Source: Xenococcus sp039190385 (GTDB lineage: Bacteria > Cyanobacteriota > Cyanobacteriia > Cyanobacteriales > Xenococcaceae). From it: a stretch of 20,808 nt of DNA. Shown here one piece after another: positions 15,327 through 20,808 of the stretch (its first letter is position 1; each line of letters begins with the position of its first letter). The translations under genes and the position numbers were made by a program. The notes under the pieces were generated by a model. That model worked only from the letters and a program-made list of their open reading frames with translations, was not told the origin of the DNA and ran no database searches. Location of the stretch: the NCBI GenBank assembly GCA_039190385.1, contig JBCCYD010000056.1, positions 1-20,808 on the forward strand. Reading direction: 5' to 3'.

Positions 15327-16068
15327 CAATTTTTTCTCTTCCTAAATAAACTTCAATTACTTGGGGGTTATTTTGAATTTCTTGTACCGAACCTTCAGCC
15401 AATTTTTCACCTTGATGAAGTACCACAATTCGCTCAGCAATTTGCTTCACAAATTCCATATCATGTTCGATCGCCACAACAGAATGATTTTGCGCCAAAG
15501 ATTTAATGATTTCTCCTGTGGCATAGGTTTCTTCTGGTGTCATACCTGCCGTTGGTTCATCGAGTAAAACTACTGTGGGGTCTTGGGCAATTACCATCCC
15601 AATTTCTACCCATTGTTTTTGTCCATGAGATAAAGATGAAACTTGAGTTGCCGCATCATCTAATAACCCAATACGATCTAAAACATCAATGATTTTATCT
15701 CGCTTCCCTTGAGTTAATTTGGCAGTAATTGAATTAAGAATGCTATGAGTTCCTTTTAAGGCTAATAATATATTTTCAAATACGGTTAATTCGTTATAAA
15801 CATTGGGATTTTGAAATTTACGACCAATTCCCATGCGGGCAATTTCATAGGGGTTTTTATTAGTAATATCTTTACCTTGGAAATAAACATTACCCGAGGC
15901 CACAGGAGATTTAGAAACGATCGCGTCCAACAGAGTACTTTTTCCTGCACCATTAGGCCCAATTATTGTCACAATCTCGCGATCGCCAACTTCTAAACTT
16001 ACACCCTTTAAGGCTTTAAATCCAGAAAAGATAACTTGTAAATCTTTAACTTCTAATATGGAATTCAT
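15301..16068 (-). CDS. urtD: Urea ABC transporter ATP-binding subunit UrtD
   Basis: A 255-residue LivG-type ATPase. It shows ILEVKDLQVIFSGFKALKGV, Walker A GPNGAGKS at 37-44, GIGRKFQNPNVYNELTVFEN (Q-loop), the UrtD-type signature LSHGQKQWVEIGM, Walker B VVLLDEPTAGMTPEE and the switch His in VAIEHDMEFV. It dimerises with UrtE on the UrtBC permease. The reading frame can be extended 22 codons upstream to a TTG, but that extension is encoded by the heptamer repeat at 16078-16110 and the urtC end. ATG 16068 begins exactly at the family N-terminus and is preferred. The gap from urtC is 43 bp. Confidence 0.95.
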   Translation of the reverse strand: MNSILEVKDLQVIFSGFKALKGVSLEVGDREIVTIIGPNGAGKSTLLDAIVSKSPVASGNVYFQGKDITNKNPYEIARMGIGRKFQNPNVYNELTVFENILLALKGTHSILNSITAKLTQGKRDKIIDVLDRIGLLDDAATQVSSLSHGQKQWVEIGMVIAQDPTVVLLDEPTAGMTPEETYATGEIIKSLAQNHSVVAIEHDMEFVKQIAERIVVLHQGEKLAEGSVQEIQNNPQVIEVYLGREKIDEQIDVAA

Positions 16069-16077
16069 AGCTAATAG

Positions 16078-16110
16078 AATTGATAATTGAAAATGGAAAA
16101 TTGATAATTG
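16078..16110. repeat. Heptamer tandem repeat (AATTGAT-type) between urtC and urtD
   Basis: The units are AATTGAT, AATTGAA, AATGGAA, AATTGAT and AATTG. They fill most of the 43-bp gap and end next to the urtC stop codon. This is an STRR-like heptamer array. Confidence 0.7.
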
Positions 16111-16111
16111 T

Positions 16112-17182
16112 TTACTCTTTACTTTTTGAGGCAAATAATTTGGTGACTGAGCCGACTAGACCGTCAGGAATAAATAACACAACAACTAAGAGTAAGATCC
16201 CGACAATTAATTGCCAATCTTGGGTAACTCTTTCGGCATAATTTTGAATTTGACCTAATAAAATCGCGGCAATCACTGGCCCAATTAAAGTTGCCCTACC
16301 ACCGATCGCAACCCAAATAACCACCTGGGTGCCAAAGGCTACCGCCAAATAGACAGGAGAAATAAATCGATTGAGTGGAACAAACAAACCTCCAGCTATC
16401 CCTGCTATCCCAGCAGAAAGCGTCCAAATAAAAATCTTGAAATTGGCAACATCATAGCCCAAATAAGAAATCCGATTTTCGTTTTCTTTGATTGATCGCA
16501 AAATCAAACCAAAATTCGATTGGGTCAACCACCAACTACCAATTAAAACAAAAGTAGTAAATAGCAAGATCATCCAATACAAACCATTCAAGGGAATGTC
16601 GAAACCAAAAACACTGAGTCGTGAAACATCAGTAATGCCATTAGTCCCGCCTGTATAAGCTTGTTGACTGATAAAAAAGGTGGTCAGAGCTGAAGAAATT
16701 GCCAGGGTGATAATCGTAATATAAACACCACTAACTTTGGAACGAAAGATGAACCAGCCGATCAGATAGGCAAAACCTGCTGGGATAAGCACCATCGCGA
16801 TCGCGGCTATAGGAAAATATTTTAAGGGAGCAATAAACCAGGGCAATTCTGTTAAACCATTCCAGACCATAAAATCTGGTAAATCGACGCCATAGGTATT
16901 TCCTTCGGCCGAAAGATTGAGCTTTAGGTAATATGCCGCAGCATAACCACCCAGGGTAAAGAATACTCCATGGGCAAAACTGAGAATGCCAGTAAAGCCC
17001 CAAACTAGATCTAGAGATACGGCTAATGCTCCAAACAATAGGAGCTTTGATAATAGAGATACCTGAAATTCACCCAATACTAAGGGTAAAATCGCCATGA
17101 TGACAAAACTGATACCGCCAATGACGGCTAATCTAGTAGGAGTCCGCGATCGCGTTGCAATACCAATTGTTGATTGTGCCAT
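16112..17182 (-). CDS. urtC: Urea ABC transporter permease UrtC
   Basis: A 356-residue inner-membrane permease, LivM type. Hydrophobic segments run through the protein (for example LAVIGGISFVIMAILPLVLG, LLLFGALAVSLDLVWGFTGI, IAAIAMVLIPAGFAYLIGWF, LYWMILLFTTFVLIGSWWL, VGILLLVVVLFIPDGLVG). LSFAHGVFFTLGGYAAAY and the cytoplasmic coupling loop GLILRSIKENENRISYLGYD are typical. The GTNGITD and FVPLNRFISP segments are also characteristic of UrtC/LivM. The start is ATG 17182, followed by a polar Arg-rich N-tail. It pairs with UrtB. The gap to urtB is 70 bp and almost entirely heptamer repeat. Confidence 0.95.
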   Translation of the reverse strand: MAQSTIGIATRSRTPTRLAVIGGISFVIMAILPLVLGEFQVSLLSKLLLFGALAVSLDLVWGFTGILSFAHGVFFTLGGYAAAYYLKLNLSAEGNTYGVDLPDFMVWNGLTELPWFIAPLKYFPIAAIAMVLIPAGFAYLIGWFIFRSKVSGVYITIITLAISSALTTFFISQQAYTGGTNGITDVSRLSVFGFDIPLNGLYWMILLFTTFVLIGSWWLTQSNFGLILRSIKENENRISYLGYDVANFKIFIWTLSAGIAGIAGGLFVPLNRFISPVYLAVAFGTQVVIWVAIGGRATLIGPVIAAILLGQIQNYAERVTQDWQLIVGILLLVVVLFIPDGLVGSVTKLFASKSKE

Positions 17183-17190
17183 GTTCTAAA

Positions 17191-17253
17191 AATTGCTAAT
17201 TGCTCAATGGTCAATGTTTAATGTTTAATGTTTAATGCTCAATGTTCAATGTT
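17191..17253. repeat. Nine-unit heptamer tandem repeat between urtB and urtC
   Basis: Plus-strand units are AATTGCT twice, CAATGGT, CAATGTT, TAATGTT twice, TAATGCT and CAATGTT twice: nine units in perfect 7-bp register over 63 bp. The array runs up to and touches the urtB stop codon. This is the longest heptamer array in the window. Confidence 0.85.
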
Positions 17254-18206
17254 TAGCTGCGTTTTTGAATGGTAAATAGACCTTCTGGTTTATAGCGAAT
17301 CAGGATGATCACCGCAGCCAAAACAATTACCCTCGCAGTTGGATCATTCAACAGATAGGCTAACCCCGAACTCGATTCGCCAATGAGAAAAGCACCAGCT
17401 AAAACCCCAATCAACTTATCAACTCCCCCTGTAACCACTGTCATCCAAGCATCCACCAGATAATCTTGTCCCATAGGAGGAGAAACACTTTTCAGCGACG
17501 AAATTACCGAGCCAGCAATTCCTGCTAACCCACAACCATAGGCGAAGGTCACCATATCAACCAAACTAGTATTAACGCCCAAACATTTTGACATCTCTCG
17601 ATTTTGGGTAACAGCTCTTACTTGACGACCGAGATCAGTGTTATATAGTAAATAGCCCGTTGCTGCGAGTAAAGCAAGTGCGACCACGACAATAAAAAGT
17701 CGATAATAGGAAATCGCGATCGTAGGAGAACCTTGGGCATCACTTAACAAAGTTAAATTCCCTGAAATATAAGGCGGAGATTTAACATATTTCAGCTGGG
17801 CTGTAAAAATAAGTTTAATGACACCTTGCAAGACGATACTCAGCCCCCAGGTAGCCAGCAATGTTTCCAAAGGACGACCATACAAGCGCCGAATAATACT
17901 CACTTCCACTAAAGCTCCAATCGCCCCAGTAATCAGAAACGAAAAGGGAATAGTTAGGAGTAAATCTAAACCAAATACTGATTGCATTAAGAAGGTGACA
18001 TAAGCCCCCAGCATAATGAATTCACCATGGGCCAGATTGATAATTCTCATGACACCAAAAGTGATAGCCAAACCTAAACCCGTTAACAACAGAATGCCGA
18101 CAATGCTAATGCCATTAAGCAGTTGATTGGCTAGGGCGACAATACTAAAAGAGCTAACACTTTCTTCTTGAGCTAGATAATAGAGAGGAGTTAAATAAGC
18201 ATACAT
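17253..18206 (-). CDS. urtB: Urea ABC transporter permease UrtB
   Basis: A 317-residue inner-membrane permease, LivH type. The hallmarks are NQLLNGISIVGILLLTGLGL, AITFGVMRIINLAHGEFIML, a GAYVTF motif, RRLYGRPLETLLATWGLSIV, the coupling loop GRQVRAVTQNREMSKCLGVN, and AGIAGSVISSLKSVSPPMGQ followed by DYLVDAWMTVVTGGVDKLIG. It ends in RYKPEGLF. A frame open to a TTG at 18335 would add 43 residues, but these are encoded by a GT-rich spacer repeat and lack family resemblance, so ATG 18206 is chosen. It is separated from urtA by 217 bp, the largest gap in the operon, which contains a hairpin and repeats that could set different levels of the binding protein and permease. Confidence 0.95.
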   Translation of the reverse strand: MYAYLTPLYYLAQEESVSSFSIVALANQLLNGISIVGILLLTGLGLAITFGVMRIINLAHGEFIMLGAYVTFLMQSVFGLDLLLTIPFSFLITGAIGALVEVSIIRRLYGRPLETLLATWGLSIVLQGVIKLIFTAQLKYVKSPPYISGNLTLLSDAQGSPTIAISYYRLFIVVVALALLAATGYLLYNTDLGRQVRAVTQNREMSKCLGVNTSLVDMVTFAYGCGLAGIAGSVISSLKSVSPPMGQDYLVDAWMTVVTGGVDKLIGVLAGAFLIGESSSGLAYLLNDPTARVIVLAAVIILIRYKPEGLFTIQKRS

Positions 18207-18235
18207 GGGATTTAATGAACTTGTGACTTTTGACT

Positions 18236-18290
18236 TCCCCTCCTTGGAGAGGTTAGGGGTGGGTTGGTTTAGGTGTGTGTAGGTGGGTAC
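18236..18290. repeat. Dispersed spacer repeat (CCCCTCCTTGGAGAGG...GGTGGGTT type)
   Basis: A block of CCCCTCCTTGGAGAGGTTAG, then GGGTGGGTTGG and a GT-rich tail lies just upstream of urtB. The theme (AACCCACCCCTAACC on the other strand) is common in cyanobacterial spacers. It is the source of the spurious N-terminal extension of urtB. Confidence 0.6.
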
Positions 18291-18355
18291 TAGTAAAGAA
18301 GAGCGTAAATAAGCTAACTGTACGGTTAGGAACAATCAAAAATCCTAGAAATCAA

Positions 18356-18410
18356 GACTCATTACTTATTACTTATTATCTCGATCCTGCGAAGACAGGA
18401 CTCATTACTT
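18356..18410. repeat. ATTACTT heptamers and hairpin between urtA and urtB
   Basis: ATTACTT, ATTACTT and ATTATCT occupy 18361-18381, and another ATTACTT lies at 18404-18410; GACTCATTACTT occurs twice (18356 and 18399). Between them TCCTG-CGAAGA-CAGGA (18385-18400) forms a 5-bp hairpin 24-39 bp past the urtA stop. It has no U-run, so it may act as an mRNA stability element rather than a terminator. Confidence 0.55.
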
Positions 18411-18423
18411 CCGCGTAGCAGCA

Positions 18424-19794
18424 CTAGGTTTTTTCCAAATATTTAACCTGTAAGTCTTTACCAGTTTCTTTAATTGGACTAGAGCGATCATCAGGAGTCG
18501 GGCGAGTACAAACACGACCAGGATATAAAGTCTGACTCCAGGCGATCGGCTTAACCGCAGCAGGAGTCTCAAAAACAATCTCTGCCTGACCATCAGGACC
18601 CCATTTGCCAATACGGGAATATAGATAAGTGTGATAATTTTCCGCATCTATTTTCACTAAACCTTGAGGCGCTTGGAACACTTGCCCCCGAGTCGCTTCT
18701 CGCAAAGTCTTAGTATTAATTTCGCCACCTTCTTTGAGGATATCGCGCATTGCTTGTGCCATAAAGAAGGTTTGCAGATAAGCCGCTTCCATCACGCCAT
18801 TTGTAACACGGTTTTTACCAAATTTAGCCTTAAACTGTTCCACAAAAGCTTTATTCTCTGGAGTATCCACAGTCTGGAAATAATTAAAGCTAGTATAATG
18901 GCCTTCAGCATATTCTGGACCCATCGCCTGAATTTCTTCTTCTGTAGTCGGATAAGCCATAATCGGGATATTTTCAGACGTTATCCCCGCATCTTTATAC
19001 TGACGATAGAAAGCCGGAATACTATCACCAACGAGGTTACTCAAGACAAAATCTGGTTTTGCTTGCTTAATTTTATTAATAATCGTAATAAATTCGGTCG
19101 TCCCTAGGGCTGAATATTCATCTCCAACAACTTGACCGCCGATTTTTTCTAATTCTGCCTTAGCAATCCTATTACTTTCTTTCGGGTAGATATAGTCTGA
19201 ACCGATGAAGAAGCCTTTGGGTCCAAAATTATTGAAACAGTAAGGAATCGAATCGGTGATCTGCTGATTTGGAGCAGCTCCTGTATAGAATACATTGGAG
19301 CTACATTCATTGCCCTCATAATAGACAGGGTAGTAAAGTATGGAGTTTTTATCTTCAAAGACTGGTAAGACAGACTTTCGGCTAGCAGAAGTGTAACAAC
19401 CCAAGACACAGACTACTTGGTCTTCGTCTATCAGACGCTTGGACATTTGGTTATACAAATCCCAGTTGGAGTCAGGATTAACAACTACTCTTTGGATTTT
19501 GCGTCCTTCAATCCCTTCGCCATTACCTTCCCAAGGGCCTGTATTGGTATTTATCTGTTCTAAAGCCAAGAAGGTAGCATCTTGTAAGGATTTTTCGACG
19601 ATCGCGATCGTCCCTGTAGTTGAATACATTACTCCGACTTTAATCGGATTTTCTCCTAAATCTCCGTCTCCACTACTAGAAGCGTTACTAGTGCAGGCAG
19701 CGACAATCCCAGAGCCAACAGCTAATGAACTATACTGAATAAATTTACGACGACTTAGTTGACTAAATAAAGTCTGCTGATTTTTTTTTCCCAT
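18424..19794 (-). CDS. urtA: Urea ABC transporter substrate-binding lipoprotein UrtA
   Basis: A 456-residue periplasmic binding protein of the branched-chain amino acid/amide type. The N-terminus has twin arginines in SRRKFIQ (R15-R16), a hydrophobic stretch and lipobox VAAC with Cys34, so Tat export followed by lipid anchoring is likely. The mature protein begins with a Ser/Gly-rich linker. IKVGVMYSTTGTIAIVEKSL, VLGCYTSASRKSVLP and FFIGSDYIYPKESNRIAKAE match UrtA. It delivers urea (or short amides) to UrtBC. GAGG at 19800-19803 sits six bases before the ATG and supports the start. It is the first gene of the operon, downstream of an NtcA-type promoter at 19957-19998, with an mRNA leader of about 155 nt. 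Confidence 0.95.
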   Translation of the reverse strand: MGKKNQQTLFSQLSRRKFIQYSSLAVGSGIVAACTSNASSSGDGDLGENPIKVGVMYSTTGTIAIVEKSLQDATFLALEQINTNTGPWEGNGEGIEGRKIQRVVVNPDSNWDLYNQMSKRLIDEDQVVCVLGCYTSASRKSVLPVFEDKNSILYYPVYYEGNECSSNVFYTGAAPNQQITDSIPYCFNNFGPKGFFIGSDYIYPKESNRIAKAELEKIGGQVVGDEYSALGTTEFITIINKIKQAKPDFVLSNLVGDSIPAFYRQYKDAGITSENIPIMAYPTTEEEIQAMGPEYAEGHYTSFNYFQTVDTPENKAFVEQFKAKFGKNRVTNGVMEAAYLQTFFMAQAMRDILKEGGEINTKTLREATRGQVFQAPQGLVKIDAENYHTYLYSRIGKWGPDGQAEIVFETPAAVKPIAWSQTLYPGRVCTRPTPDDRSSPIKETGKDLQVKYLEKT

Positions 19795-19845
19795 TAGTTC
19801 CTCTACATTACTTGATGAAATTAAAAATATTTACAATGAATTAGA

Positions 19846-19888
19846 CTGCTAAATTTTGAAAGAATTAAGTAGCTTAACTTCCTAGCAG
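19846..19888 (-). promoter_or_regulatory. Two-tier hairpin in the urtA mRNA leader
   Basis: CTGCTA (19846-19851) pairs with TAGCAG (19883-19888). Inside, GAATTAAG (19862-19869) pairs with CTTAACTTC (19873-19881) with one bulged base around a 3-nt loop. It lies 52-94 bp upstream of the urtA start and within the predicted leader. It matches no riboswitch class I recognise. Confidence 0.35.
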
Positions 19889-19956
19889 ATAAAAATTATG
19901 TTACAGCATCATAACCACACAATAATTAATCTCAATAATCAATTTGGTTACACTGA

Positions 19957-20009
19957 AGAATAAACTTGTCTTTTTATTTGTTTTGTATGTTTGATTACAA
20001 AACAAATAA
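19957..20009 (-). promoter_or_regulatory. NtcA-activated promoter of urtABCDE
   Basis: GTA-N8-TAC at 19985-19998 matches the NtcA consensus exactly. In the urtA direction, 22 bp separate it from TATTCT (19962-19957), which fits the TAN3T -10 consensus, the spacing known for class II NtcA promoters. Transcription would start near 19950. The box is the centre of a perfect 14-bp-arm palindrome, TTATTTGTTTTGTA ... TACAAAACAAATAA (19974-19987 and 19996-20009). Control by NtcA is inferred from site geometry and the known NtcA control of urt in other cyanobacteria. Confidence 0.78.
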
Positions 20010-20347
20010 TTTTTTATAGGTAGCTTTGTTTCCATAGGCGTTAATAGCGTCTTCCTAATATTGATAATTCTCCGATCGGAATTTTTTCATAATTATTAGT
20101 TACCGAAGATTGATAACAAAAGTCTTGTGATGCTAGTAAACAGTAAGCTTTAAGAGCTATCAACCCATTAAGTAAAGGTTGAATAATTAGGTTTTTCTTA
20201 AGTTTTATATGAATTAGCTACCTATCTCTAACTGTTATATATCTGCATAAAATTATCATTGAAAATTACAGAAATCTGAAATAATATTGGGAAATGTCAT
20301 GAATTGAAGATATAGAAAAGCATTAAAAACTCACTCTGTAATTTTTT

Positions 20348-20389
20348 GTAACCGTTGTTACTTTTGCTATTTACTAAATAATGCATTAT
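20348..20389 (+). promoter_or_regulatory. NtcA-activated promoter of the formamidase gene
   Basis: GTAACCGTTGTTAC at 20348-20361 is an exact GTAN8TAC site with additional GTAAC/GTTAC symmetry. Exactly 22 bp downstream lies CATTAT (20384-20389), a one-mismatch -10. Transcription would start near 20396, giving a leader of nearly 200 nt before the ATG at 20593. Confidence 0.68.
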
Positions 20390-20592
20390 TCATAATCAAG
20401 ATTGTTATTGTTACTTAAATGGCTTAGTCTTTTGCAGAAATACATTGCATATTTTTCTGGATATTTTGCTTGTTTAATGTTGCAAAAATCAAGGAAAATA
20501 TGCCTCTTGCGAAATAGATAAAAACTTAAAATATCATACTAAGAAATTTTTAATCTGATAATGGTAGTTCGTAATTTTGGAGAATTAAAGAC

Positions 20593-20808
20593 ATGGCAAG
20601 TACTGGCAGTGTTAGTTCGTGGGCGGAATCATTATTAGTCGCAATGATTCAATATCCTGTTCCTGTTATCAAAGGACCTCAAGACATTCAGACTCAAGTC
20701 AAACAAATATGTAAAGCCGTAGACAATACCAAAGCTGGCTATCCAGGTTTAGACTTAATTGTTTTTCCCGAGTATTCTACTCAAGGGCTAAATACAAAAA
20801 TCTGGACC
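20593..20808 (+). CDS. amiF: Formamidase, AmiF type (N-terminal 72 codons; runs off the window)
   Basis: The first 72 residues of a nitrilase-superfamily amidase. MASTGSVSSWAESLLVAMIQ, then YPVPVIKGPQDI, TKAGYPGLDLIVFPEYSTQG and LNTKIW match the start of AmiF formamidase and the related aliphatic amidase AmiE. The catalytic Glu of the Cys-Glu-Lys triad is Glu60, the same number as in AmiF. The YPVPV start and the short region before it favour AmiF, which hydrolyses formamide to formate and ammonia; AmiE cannot be fully excluded without the C-terminus. A GGAG ribosome site at 20579-20582 supports the ATG. It diverges from urtA and has its own NtcA-type promoter, consistent with nitrogen scavenging. 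Confidence 0.85.
   Translation, partial: MASTGSVSSWAESLLVAMIQYPVPVIKGPQDIQTQVKQICKAVDNTKAGYPGLDLIVFPEYSTQGLNTKIWT

Larger units (their letters stand above)
19795..20592. other. 798-bp divergent promoter region between urtA and amiF
   Basis: No reading frame with protein-like character was seen. The region is AT-rich. It holds two GTAN8TAC boxes (19985-19998 and 20348-20361), a 36-bp palindrome around the first, -10-like hexamers for both directions and a hairpin in the urtA leader. The stretch 20030-20340 has no recognisable element. Confidence 0.75.

Noticed and set aside
16069..16134. 22-residue N-terminal extension of UrtD
   Set aside because: It starts at TTG, is encoded by a heptamer repeat and overlaps the urtC end; ATG at 16068 matches the family start.
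18207..18335. 43-residue N-terminal extension of UrtB
   Set aside because: It starts at TTG and is encoded by a dispersed spacer repeat with no resemblance to LivH-type proteins.
18664..19107. 147-codon plus-strand frame inside urtA
   Set aside because: Lies wholly antisense to the well-conserved urtA and its translation matches nothing recognisable.

Overview
This window is cyanobacterial. The octamer GCGATCGC (HIP1) is scattered through genes and gaps. The gene content (UrtABCDE, NtcA-type promoter boxes GTAN8TAC, a cyanobacteriochrome-like GAF kinase) and the heptamer tandem repeats in gaps are typical of filamentous or baeocytous cyanobacteria. A species cannot be named from this alone.

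Layout. (1) 1-431, minus strand: a DUF433 antitoxin gene followed by a 25-codon stump of its PIN-like toxin. (2) 694-3573, plus: a 959-residue NB-ARC (STAND) ATPase ending in eleven near-identical 31/32-residue helical repeats. (3) 3665-5446, plus: an FAD-dependent oxidoreductase carrying an in-frame low-complexity insert. (4) 5660-9484, plus: a two-gene signalling operon, a GAF (bilin-type) histidine kinase then a REC-PAS-GGDEF-EAL regulator. It converges on a CHASE2-GGDEF diguanylate cyclase (9501-11243, minus). (5) 11337-12296, minus: hemC. (6) 12419-13144, minus: an exported protein of unknown function. (7) 13301-14453: a decayed accessory patch holding an internally deleted ISAzo13-like element with terminal inverted repeats, an orphan hicB, a truncated higB-like toxin with an intact-looking promoter/operator, and a transposase remnant. 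(8) 14613-19794, minus: urtABCDE, a complete branched-chain-type ABC transporter for urea or short amides. (9) 19795-20592: a long divergent promoter region with two NtcA boxes. (10) 20593 to the end, plus: the start of an AmiF-type formamidase.

How the parts work together. The right end looks like one nitrogen-scavenging unit. The urt operon and the formamidase gene diverge, and each has an exact GTAN8TAC box placed 22 bp upstream of a -10-like hexamer, the geometry of class II NtcA-activated promoters. The middle looks like a c-di-GMP signalling locus that may be light-responsive: the GAF domain keeps the bilin-attachment Cys of cyanobacteriochromes, and its partner carries both GGDEF and EAL domains. 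The left end and the 13.3-14.5 kb patch hold defence-like or mobile material.

Several starts were moved downstream from the longest possible reading frame (oxidoreductase, urtB, urtD, urtE). The extra N-termini begin at TTG and, for urtB and urtD, are encoded by repeats. No tRNA, rRNA or CRISPR array was seen.
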